Origin: Chamaelirium japonicum
Taxonomy: Eukaryota; Streptophyta; Magnoliopsida; Liliales; Melanthiaceae
DNA: 64,000 nucleotides
Assembly: GCA_947650365.1 (NCBI GenBank)
Contig: OX393549.1
Span: forward strand, 84,427,362 to 84,491,361
Direction: 5' to 3'
Part shown: positions 46,015-55,672 of the stretch, in pieces
How positions within the stretch are numbered: position 1 is the first letter of the stretch
How the letters are laid out: each line of letters begins with the position of its first letter
The notes under the pieces: model-generated
Told to the model about the DNA's origin: nothing
Databases searched by the model: none
What the model saw: the letters and a program-made list of their open reading frames with translations, nothing else
Made by a program: the position numbers and the translations under genes

Positions 46015-46781
46015 TATATTAGCTACGGTCCCTACAAGCATACATTCGTCTCAGGAATAGTGTATATATTCGTGTTCAAAAACAGTATATAGTCGTTTCA
46101 GAAAGAGTATATATTCGTCTTTAGTAAAAGTATATATTCATCGGGAGAGACTTGAGCTATATTTTGAAATTAATGTGTACCGCAACTAAAAGTCATCTCT
46201 ACATATGTCAAACTTTCCCTTTTTTTTTACTTGCACACCCATTTTTATATCAAAATTTCAGTTACACCCCCATAGTTCTAAAAAATTGACCTTACCCCCC
46301 AATCCGTTACGTTACCTCACTGTTAAAAGTCGGGGTGTAACTTAAATTTTGACATAAAACTGGTCTAGCCATTGACACATGTCCGACACCCATGACCATA
46401 TATTAGCTAAGGTCCCTAGAAGTATACATTCATCTCTAAGAAGAGTATAGATTCGTGTTAAAAAACAGTATATATTTGTTTTAGGAAGAGTATATATTTT
46501 TCTTTAGAAGAAGTATATATTCGTCGGGAGGGATTTGAGCTATATTTTGAAACTAATATGTCCTGCAACTAAAAGTCATATCTCAAAAAGGACATATGTC
46601 AAACTTTTCCTTTTTTTTTTACTTGCACACCCATTTTTATATCAAAATTTCAGTTACACCCCCATAATTCTAAAAAATTGACCTTACCCCTCAATCCGTT
46701 ACGTTACCTCACTGTTACAAGTGGGGGTGTAACTTAAATTTTGGCATTAAAGTGGTCCAGCCATCGACACCTGTCCCCACC
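46015..46781. repeat. tandem duplication of about 380 bp
   Basis: Copy 1 (46015-46390) and copy 2 (46398-46781) both run from TATATTAGCTA-GGTCCCTA through ACTTGCACACCCATTTTTAT and GTAACTTAAATTTTG to CCAGCCAT/CGACAC-TGTCC. They differ by scattered substitutions and small indels, so the duplication is not recent. Each contains smaller GAGTATATATTCGT iterations. Confidence 0.8.
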
Positions 46782-46996
46782 GTTTGATCACCCGGCCCTA
46801 AAGGATGGGAGGCCCCTGGGGTTCTCTCGGTGGCCTGTGGATCTCAACAATCCGGAGCCGTCCGATCTGACACGCGTGACCGTATAACAAATCCGATATG
46901 TACTCGGATACGGTCTCCTAGTTTCATCTGGACTGCAGTAGACCCATCCGATTATGATCGTACGGCGAAGACTCGTCGAAAAACTAATTTGATCTC

Positions 46997-47258
46997 CTAT
47001 TTAAACCCATGCATGCAACTAGTAGCGCGCAGTCGGAGAACCTAAACCATCGTTACCGACGCTCTCCATTTCCTCCCTCTTTCACCGTGTGGCGGCGCCG
47101 AGGATCATCGTAGCTCGCCGGAGCGGTGGCCAAGCGCTCTTTATCTTTCATCGTGTGCCGGCGCTGAGGATCATCGGAGCTCGCCGGAGCTGTGGCCAAG
47201 CGCTCTATATCTTTTCCCGTTGGCGGCTTTCGCGCGATTTCTCCGGCCGGCCGTTTCT
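46997..47258 (+). promoter_or_regulatory. promoter/leader of the F-H-Y-D-P gene, with a 66-bp tandem repeat
   Basis: CCTATTTAAACCC at about 46998 is TATA-like. The leader contains TTTCACCGTGTGGCGGCGCC... at 47082 and a second copy 66 bases later (47148). This region is absent upstream of the duplicate gene at 51007. Confidence 0.45.
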
Positions 47259-47425
47259 GTTGAAGGGGGATGGGTCTCGGAGATGTTTTAGAATGCGGCA
47301 GGGGCTTCGGGTTCTCATCCCCGGAGCATCGCATCGGCGTCGGAGCTCGCCGGAGCGGTGGAAGCTATGATCGTATCTCGAAGGATTCATCAGGGATTGC
47401 GAATCATCTCCCCTACCACTCCTTC

Positions 47426-47698
47426 ATGGCTGCTGAAGGTGCCATGATGGCGAAGAGGTCAGGCAGGAGGGCAAGGGAGGTGCGATCGGAGTCTATGATG
47501 GGGCTGACGTGGAGGGGCCTGGTGCGAAAGCTGAGGCGGCACACGAGGAACAAGCCGGTGTTCCATTACGACCCGACCAGCTACGCCTTGAATTTTGAAG
47601 CCGAAGACGAAGACAGGACGAGTCGGTTTACTTTCGCGGAGCGGATTGGTGCAGTACGTCAGGATTTTGCCTTTCTTGATCAGTTCTTGAGTTCTTGA
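47426..47698 (+). CDS. small plant protein with F-H-Y-D-P-x-S-Y-A-L-N-F motif, copy 1
   Basis: From the ATG at 47426 (CCTTCATGGC, good context) 90 codons: MAAEGAMMAKRSGRRAREVR, then MMGLTWRGLVRKLRRHTRNK, then PVFHYDPTSYALNFEAEDED and FTFAERIGA. The W-x-x-L/V-x-R-K...F-x-Y-D-P-x-S-Y-A-L-N-F core recurs in many short, functionally uncharacterised plant proteins, from general familiarity with that family. An upstream in-frame ATG at 47270 would add 52 residues with no recognisable feature, so the shorter start is preferred. GTACGT right after ...RIGA (about 47652) is a possible splice donor, so the C-terminus may differ. It has its own promoter and leader upstream, unlike copy 2. Confidence 0.6.
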   Translation: MAAEGAMMAKRSGRRAREVRSESMMGLTWRGLVRKLRRHTRNKPVFHYDPTSYALNFEAEDEDRTSRFTFAERIGAVRQDFAFLDQFLSS

Positions 47699-48270
47699 GT
47701 TTCCTTTCATTGATGTAAAGATGTATGTGTGTCTGTGGTATAAAGAGTTGGAGTATATAGATAAAGAGTTTTTGGTAACTACTGTTATTGGCTGCTTGGG
47801 TACTAGCCCACACATGACTAGTACCCGGACCTGTATGTATCAAACACCACCGACACAACCTCGACTTGGGTTCTACATGTATATATCTAAACTTGATTTC
47901 CATTGACAAGAAAGAAAACATTTCATTCAACAAAATCCCCCAAACTTATTCATACATGTCAGCAACATACCAAATCCTTCACATTTTTTTCAACTAAATT
48001 GAGTAAAAACTAATAATCCACAAAAATTGATTCATACAAATATCCAACCGACAAAATCCATAACATTGTTCAACAACTAAATTAAGTAGTACGTAGCTGG
48101 CAATCCAATTATAATAAGGACTTCATGCAGTACATCAAGTAGTTTGAATAGCTTCATCTAACGAAAAACTTGCATCCAACAGCTTCGGCATCTAACAACT
48201 TCGGCATCCACTAGCTTTCTTAGAAAACATATAGTTGAATAGGTGGTATTCAATGGACCTAACAATCAAC

Positions 48271-48316
48271 AATCTATTCTTGGAGGAGGACCGCGGTCCT
48301 CCTCCAAGAATAGATT
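48271..48316. repeat. perfect 46-bp palindrome
   Basis: AATCTATTCTTGGAGGAGGA then CCGCGG then the exact inverse. Copy 2 (about 51831-51876) has a single central change (CCGTGG). Confidence 0.9.
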
Positions 48317-48329
48317 TCGATCGCAATCC

Positions 48330-48535
48330 CAGCCGATCCTCTTCTCGAGATTTCAGCCAGCCTCTCCTCGCGATTGCCAATCGCGTTCCTGGCACGCGAT
48401 CAACCAGTTTGCCCTTTCCTCAAGAAGGCGATCCTAGTCGGCCTCTCCTCGCAATCCTACCGGCCCTCTCCTCGAGATCCGTTCGTAGCCGACCTCTCGA
48501 TCCTAGTCGGCCTCTCCTCGCGAAATTTCTGAGCC
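48330..48535. repeat. minisatellite, GATCCTAGTCGGCCTCTCCTCGC type
   Basis: Degenerate units such as CGATCCTAGTCGGCCTCTCC, CCGGCCCTCTCCTCGAGATC and CAGCCTCTCCTCGCGATTG follow each other; the array is longer in copy 2 (51895-52180). Confidence 0.6.
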
Positions 48536-49225
48536 GCCTTGATCGGGGACCCCACCCCACAACCTTGATCGAATGTGGATGGTGTACGTGATGTAGAGTA
48601 AGTAAGAGAGAGAGAGATGACTCAAGGCCGGGATTGATGTTGTCGAAGTTAGGTCTTATGACCTACGTCTCTAGATGAGAGGTGCCACCTGATCTTCACT
48701 ATAATTCCAATAAAGAAGGGGTGAACATCCTTTCGATATGTCGAGGGAAGCTTTTTACAATGGGGGGTTCCACACTAGCGCAACTAGAAGCGAACTAGAA
48801 GGAATCAGAAAACTCCTACTCTAGCTTTTGAATCTCCTCTGTTTCAGTGATCAACCAATCAACCCCTTTTCTGTAAGCCATAGGGGTCCTTTTGTAGCTG
48901 AAGTACGTGCTGATATGACAGTGATAAGATAGCATTGGGCTTGGGCCTTTATGTGGGCCGGCCATTGTCTGGGTTAGCCAGGCCCCTATTGGGCCGTTGT
49001 CTGGGTCGAATAAGGGGGGCTTGATTTGCGGGCCTGGTAGAGTAGATCCGTGGTCCTAAACTTGCCTTCTTGAGTTGTTGCATTGGCCCACGTGAGTTTG
49101 GTTTGGTCTGGTATAATTTTTGCACCCACACTTACCCAATTGGGTCTGGACCCTAGGTCAGCTGGGAGAGCTTGGTGCAAATACCTTCGTAGTCTGGCAC
49201 GGTTGGCTAGGGCCAGCTCTTCCCG

Positions 49226-49640
49226 CTATTTCACAAGCCTTGCTCCAGAAGTCTTCTTAGTCGCTTGAGCTTCCTCCAAACAGCACTCTGACTTCTGAAG
49301 CGACGCACGAGCGGCCTCCACCTTCTTCTGCACCCGAACCAAGTCTACAGTAGCAAGCATGTGAAGCCCTTCCAGTTGATGTTCCTCTTCGTCAACCACA
49401 GCTAAAGCCAAGGAAGCATCCTTCTCCAGCAAAGCCAGTGACGAGTTATAAACCTAACTTACTCGAGGAAGGTATGTAGCTGCTCCGCAAATAAGCCTTG
49501 AAACCCACCAGGCTCATACAAAAGCTCAGGCCATCCGAAGGACTGGAACCACCACTAAAGTCAAAAGCAGCAACTCGAAGAAGGGCGTATGCATCAGTGA
49601 CAACCGCATCCTCCACGACCTCCACGAAATCAAAAAGACC
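49226..49640 (-). pseudogene. coiled-coil remnant related to the antisense PMD gene of Gypsy element 1
   Basis: The minus-strand frame 49432-49226 reads LALAVVDEEEHQLEGLHMLA, TVDLVRVQKKVEAARASLQK, then TKKTSGARLVK. Element 1's antisense gene has LPLILAKAEDEERSLGEQYA, TASLVRARKKLEAARASFEK and IEKSSGADLAK in the same order. The remnant is cut at its upstream side by the CACTA end at 49641. A short tail of the same piece ends segmental copy 2 (53787-53825). Confidence 0.65.
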
Positions 49641-50839
49641 CACTATAAAAAAAACAGTTTTTACCGACGAAAAATATCCGTCAGTAAATTTCGTTTTCCG
49701 TCGGTAAAGCTTTATCGCGACGGAAGTCATTTCCGTCGCTAGTCTGTCGGGAAAAAAGGCGTCAGGAAAAATCGGCGACGGATACAAAATATCCGTCGGT
49801 ATTAATAATTAATACCGACGGATATTTTGTGTCCGTCGCCGATTTTTATGAATAATTAATTATAAATATAAAAGATTTTTACCGACGAAATATTAGCATC
49901 CGTCGGCAATATATAAGATTATTGCCGACGGAATATTCATGTTCGTCGGCAATATATAAGGTTATTACCGACGGACGTTATAAATTCCGTCGGCAATATA
50001 CAAATTATTTAAAAAAATAAAAGAGCTTATTACCGACGGAATTCATAAATTCGGTCGGCAAAAAACATGATTTTTTTTTAAAAAATTACTTAAATAATGT
50101 TTTTTAATTTTTGTGATTTACAACAATACCACAATATATTCAAATATTATCATAATTGACTAAATCAACTATTACCACAATTTATCAAATATTATCGCAA
50201 TTTATCAAATATTACCATAATTTATCAAATATTATAGCAAATTATCAAATAGTACCACAAATTACCACGATACCAGACAATTATAGACAAGACCAAAAAA
50301 TAACCACATATTTATTACAAAATTATTTTTATAAAATCCAAAACTGAGGAAAGCCGCGTGCCCTAGCTCAACCACCCCACGCCGCTCGGCACCAACATTG
50401 GTGCTCTCATCCCCTGATGCTGCACATCCAGCAATTTATATGTATTTGTTAAAAAAATAGTTTATATCTATAATTAAGAGTCTCAGCGTTGAAAAATCAG
50501 AAGTTAGCGTGTTTTAGATTTAAAATTAATTTGGATTTGATCGGATCGTCATCGGATCGGCATCCGATAATTCGTACTAGGATTTTTATCGTATTTCGGA
50601 CTTGCGAGCAAGTTCTAATTAGATATTATCCTCCGATTGACCAATTGAGAGTCTAAGTATTGAAAAATCATAAGTTAGCGTGTTACGGATTTGAAATTGG
50701 TTTGGATTCGATCGGATCGTCATCAGATCGGCATCCGATAATTCGTACTTGGATTTTTTTTGTATTTCGGACTTGCGAGCAAGTTCTAATTTGATATTTT
50801 AATAATTTACCCTCCGATCGACAAATTTAAAATCTAAGC
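49641..50839. mobile_element. CACTA-type element end and interior (3' end not seen)
   Basis: It begins CACTATAAAAAAAACAG, the characteristic terminus. Subterminal repeats TACCGACGGA / TCCGTCGGTA occur more than ten times in both orientations to about 50070. Then AATTTATCAAATATTACCA short tandem repeats (50155-50260) and two long repeats of about 171-181 bases (GTTGAAAAATCA...GCGAGCAAGTTCTAATT) follow. No transposase or inverse 3' end (TATAGTG after a T run) was found in the window. Confidence 0.75.
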
Positions 50840-53825
50840 GTTGAAGGGGGATGGGTCTCGGAGATGTTTTAGAATGCGGCAGGGGCTTCGGGTTCTCATC
50901 CCCGGAGCATCGCATCAGCGTCGGAGCTCGCCGGAGCGGTGGAAGCTATGATCGTATCTCGAAGGATTCATCAGGGATTGCAAATCATCTCCCCTACCAC
51001 TCCTTCATGGCTGCTGAAGGTGCCATGATGGCGAAGAGGTCAGGCAGGAGGGCAAGGGAGGTGCGATCGGAGTCTATGATGGGGCTGACGTGGAGGGGCC
51101 TGGTGCGAAAGCTGAGGCGGCACACGAGGAACAAGCCGGTGTTCCATTACGACCCGACCAGCTACGCCTTGAATTTTGAAGCCGAAGACGAAGACAGGAC
51201 GAGTCGGTTTACTTTCGCCGAGCGGATTGGTGCAGTACGTCAGGATTTTGCCAACATCCAATGTTAGAGTAGAGTTTCCTTTCATTGATGTAAAGATGTA
51301 TGTGTGTCTGTGGTATAAAGAGTTGGAGTATATAGATAAAGAGTTTTTGGTAACTGCTGTTATTGGCTGCTTGGGTAGTAGCCCACACACGACTAGTACA
51401 CGGATCTGTATGTATCAAACACAACCGACACAACCTCGACTTGGGTTCTACATGTATATATCTAAACTTGATTTCCATTGACAAGAAAGAAAACATTTCA
51501 TTCAACAAAATCCCCCAAACTTATTCATACATGTCAGCAACATACCAAATCCTTCACATTTTTTTCAACTAAATTGAGTAAAAACTAATAATCCACAAAA
51601 ATTGATTCATGCAAATATCCAACAGACAAAATCCAAAACATTGTTGAACAACTAAATTGAGTAATACGCAGCTGGCAATCCAATTATAATAAGGACTTCA
51701 TGCACTATATCAAGTAGTTTGAATAGCTTCATCTAATGAAAAACTTGCATCCAACAGCTTTGGCATCCACTAGCTTTCTTAGAAAACATATAGTTGAATA
51801 GGTGGTATTCAATGGACCTAACAATCAACAATCTATTCTTGGAGGAGGACCGTGGTCCTCCTCCAAGAATAGATTTCGATCGCAATCCCAGCCGATCCTC
51901 TTCTCGAGATTTCAGCCAGCCTCTCCTCGCGATTGCCAATCACGTTCGTTGCACTCGGTCAACCAGTTTGCCCTTTCCTCAAGAACGCGATCCTAGTTGG
52001 CCTCTCCTCGCAATCCTACCGGCCCTCTCCTCGAGATCCGATCGTAGCCGACCTCTCGATCCTAGTCGGCCTCTCCTCACGACCCTAGCCAGCCTCTCCC
52101 CACGTGCAGCTGGCCTTTCCTTGCGATTGCTGATCGTGATTCCTGCTCGCCATCTCCTCGCAATCCTAGTCGGCCTTCTCCACGCACACAATCTCTTACC
52201 TGAATCTCCCTCCGGAACCGGCAGCACCTTTGCACGACCTCTGCGTGTGCGTCTCCCCACGAGCAAGACGTCGATGTCGGCCTCCTCGTGTGCAGCCCGC
52301 TACCGTCTCCTTGCTGTGCGACGCCAACCCTCCCTTACAAGTAGCCCGTTGTTGCCCTCCTCTTTCTGTGCCACTACAAAGTGCATGGCGCAGGCGACTG
52401 GCAAGCTGCAGGCAGGCCGATAGAAGACTGGGCACAGGCACTCGGATCGTAAGAGCGCCGACAGAGTGCATGGCGCGAGTGCAGACGATCCCAAAAGTGA
52501 GACACTTAGAGGTGAGGTTGCAAACAAAAGTCAAGCGCAAGAGACATCTAGAAGATCGGACTCGGACACAAGGAGGGATATCGACATTGAGGGATCGAGC
52601 ACGCAGCTCGAGAGGAGATAGAGGGAGAGAGAGATTGTGCAAGAGTTTTAAGAAGAGAAAGAAGGAGAAGATATGAGGGGAAGTCACACAGGTTTCACAA
52701 TCAGATCTAGAGAGAGAAATTATTAGAGAAAAGATAGAGAGAGATATGATTGGGATTGAGATGGAGTCCGATAAAGAGAGACAGCTAGGTAATATATATG
52801 GAAGGTTGAGATTAGGTATGATATATATATAGTGAGAGAGAGAGAGAGATTGAGAGAGAGAGATATAGAGACAGAAAACATGATAGAAAAGAGGGGACTA
52901 TGATGGATCTGGAGTCCGATTGGAGGGGATTGCCATGGAGATTATGGATTCGATCCCCAATAGGACTGCCATGGAGATTATGGGTTCTATCCCCAGTAGG
53001 ACTGCCATGGATATGGACTAAAGAGAGAAAGGTATCACGCACGAGGTTGGGCCGGATCTGGCTTCCTGTGTTGCTGTCGCTATGAGCAAAATTTTTGAGC
53101 CGCCTTGATCGGGGACCCAGCCCCACAACCTTGATCGAATGTGGATGGTGTATGTGATGTAGAGTAAATGAGAGAGAGAGAGAGAGAGATGACTCCAGGC
53201 CGGGATTGATGTTATCGAAGTTAGGTCTTATGACCTACGTCTCTATGTGAGAGGTGCCACTTGATCTTCACTATAATTCCAATAAAGAAGGGGTGAGCGT
53301 CCTCTCGATATGTCGAGGGAAGCTTTTTACAACGGGGGGTTGCACACTAGAGCAACTAGAAGGAATCAAAAAACTTCTACTCTAGCTTTTGAATCTCCTC
53401 TGTTTCAGTGATCAACCAATCAACCCCTTTTCTGTAAGCTATAGGGGTCCTTTTGTAGCTGAAGTACGTGCTGATATGACAATGATAAGATAGCATTGGG
53501 CTTGGGCCTTCATCCGGGCCGGCCATTGTCTGGGTTAGCCAGGCCCCTATTGGGTCGTTGTCCGGGTCCAATACGGGGGGCTTGATTTGCGGGCCTTGTA
53601 GAGTAGATCCATGGTCCTAAGCTTGCCTTCTTGAGTTGCTGCATTAGCCCACGTGAGTTTGGTTTGGTCTGGTATAATTTTTGCACCCACACTTACCCAG
53701 TTGGGTCTGGACCCTAGGTCAGCTGGGAGAGCTTGGTGCAAATACCTTCGTAGTCTGGCACGGTTAGCTAGGGCCAGCTCTTCCCGCTATTTCACAAGCC
53801 TTGATCCAGAAGTCTTCTCAGTCGC
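50840..53825. repeat. segmental duplication, copy 2
   Basis: Starts at GTTGAA shared with the CACTA-like interior, i.e. the third interior repeat runs straight into the gene leader. Contains a 1.0-kb segment (52083-53090) missing from copy 1, including a 36-bp tandem repeat (GACTGCCATGGAGATTATGG) at 52930-53017. Confidence 0.85.
51007..51267 (+). CDS. F-H-Y-D-P-x-S-Y-A-L-N-F protein gene, copy 2 (promoterless duplicate)
   Basis: 86 codons, nearly identical to copy 1 through VRQDFA; then the last residues differ (NIQC instead of FLDQFLSS) because a block of about 20-27 bases was replaced. The copy lacks copy 1's promoter and leader and is instead preceded by the CACTA-like interior. It may be a transduplicated, silent gene, or have gained a new promoter. 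The reading frame is intact. Confidence 0.5.
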   Translation: MAAEGAMMAKRSGRRAREVRSESMMGLTWRGLVRKLRRHTRNKPVFHYDPTSYALNFEAEDEDRTSRFTFAERIGAVRQDFANIQC

Positions 53826-55206
53826 CCGACGCCACCCCACCGGCCTCCGGGTCCACGGCTGCTTCGCTGACCCCCACGCCGGACCCCGACCCACCGGGCC
53901 GGCAGCCTCGCCCCGCGCGCCGCTCCAGCCTGACGCCAGCCCACCGGCCTCTGCGCCCGCGGCTGCTTCGCCGACCTCCGCAGCTCGACGACAACCGCAC
54001 CAGCCCATCGGCTTCCGTGTCGATCTCGCGCCCCGGCCACCATTTGCACGCTGCCCGGCTCCCGCGCCGTTGCTGCTCAGCTGGCCTCCGCGCCTGATCT
54101 CGCGCTCGACCTCCAACTGCTGCACTGGCCCGCGTGACTCGGTCGCTCCGTCACTGTGCCCGACCGGCACCTGCGCCAGCTCCGCCTGATCTTCGAGTCC
54201 ACACCGTACCCCGACCCGCCGCGCTGGTCGCTCGTCGCTGCTACTCCGAGACTGCTGCCTCGACACCGCCGGTCGCCTCCGCGCTCACCTCTGCTCCGCT
54301 TGCTGCTGCCACTGCTACTCCTCTGGCCCCCGCGCCTCCTACGCACGCCGGGCTCGTGCCCGGCACTACGCCGGACCACGTGCCTGTCGCTCGCGCTCAA
54401 CCGCACACCAAATGCGATCAACCGCACGCCACCTGCGCTGCTCCACCATTGCGGTTGCTGCCGGTTGCACCCGAGCCCATGGCCGCAACCACCGCTACTA
54501 TTGCCGTTCACCGACCCGATGGTAGAGAAGAAAGAAGAAAAAAAAAATGAAAACTGTTGGTAAAAAATAATCTATTATTCATTGAACCCCCTATTTATAG
54601 GCATAATCGGTTATTGGAATAGAGACAGAGTAAATCTCCTATCCCATGAATCTAGGGATCGATATCCGGAGTGCATCCCGATCCGATGCACCACCGTTTT
54701 ATAACAGAAACCAGAGAAGAAAGAAAAAAAAAGGGAAAGAAAAAAAGGAAGAAGAAAGAGGAGTAGGAAGAAGAAGGAGGGAACCTACTGCATCTTCGAC
54801 CATTCCGCCTTCTCCGCTCAGTGCACCATCCACGTCGTCACCACCATCGGCTGCGACAACTCTCCACTGCCATCGCAATCCCGCAATGAAAAGACGATGA
54901 CGATATTCTGCCGAGGTGTACCACGGCCGCCTTCGCCCTCCCGTCACTTTGCCACCCTCAGACTTTGCGTAGCGGCCGACGTCGACATTCACACCATCTC
55001 CGAAGCAAGAAGAATCCCGTAACAAGGGAAAGGACCGAAACCGTGAAAGGTGTCTTCCTCTCTAAGCCGCCAAAGCCCTTTGTCTCCCGCAGTAGCAAAA
55101 CGAAAGGGCGGGGGTCCGTATAAAGGCATCAATCCCACACAAACACGTAAGTCAGGTCCAAGCACTACGCGTTTCCCGCGGGCGCACTCGACATTGAGTG
55201 GGCATT
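53787..55206 (-). pseudogene. remnant of the antisense gene and 3' internal end of an upstream Gypsy element
   Basis: Just before the LTR at 55207, 55118-55206 matches the corresponding zone of element 1 (CGCGTTTCCCGCGGG, AATCCCACAC, a minus-strand TATA CTTTATACGG). Further on lies a GC-rich stretch (53830-54530) like the leader of element 1's antisense gene, ending in the coiled-coil tail TEKTSGSRLVK (53825-53787). The PMD part is missing. This places the 3' part of one element directly upstream of the LTR. Confidence 0.5.
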
Positions 55207-55641
55207 TGTGGGCACCGAAATTAGCTCACGGGTCGAACCCGACCCGCGTGTAAAAAATTGGCCCACACACAATGGCCCGCATGCAAAATTGGCCCACACA
55301 CAACAGCCCGCATGTAAAATTGGTCCTCACACAACGGCCCGCATGCAAAATTGGCCTACACACAACAGCCCGCATGCAAAATTGGCTCGCACATAACGGC
55401 CCACATGCGAACATGGCCCGCGCACAATGGCTTGCTTGCAAACTCAGCCTGCACACAATGGCCCACATGTGAACTTGGCTCGCATATAACGGCCCGTATA
55501 CGAAATGGACCCGACTCAATGCAAATGGGCCCCATCAGACCCACAACTTAAACGCAAAAAAGGGGCCCACTGGCCCCCCTTTTTTGGAAAATCGTGCCCC
55601 CTCCCTATGGGGAGGTGTGTGGCCGGCCATAAGGGGAAGAG

Positions 55642-55672
<31 letters not shown>

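Larger units (their letters stand above)
47259..49264. repeat. segmental duplication, copy 1
   Basis: Co-linear with 50840-53825: gene, 3' region, a CT-rich minisatellite zone and a 700-base tail beginning CCGCCTTGATCGGGGACC and ending at a coiled-coil gene remnant. Copy 1 lacks about 1.0 kb present in copy 2 (52083-53090). Confidence 0.85.

Noticed and set aside
47053..47334. Minus-strand frame with repeated ERLATAPAS
   Set aside because: It is the reverse of the 66-bp tandem repeat in the leader of the F-H-Y-D-P gene.
50473..50840. CACTA 3' terminus before the duplicated gene
   Set aside because: No TATAGTG after a T run is present; the sequence is internal repeat.
53653..54563. Pro/Arg-rich plus-strand frames of 138-178 codons
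   Set aside because: GC-rich repetitive DNA open in most frames on both strands; better explained as the leader zone of an antisense Gypsy gene remnant.
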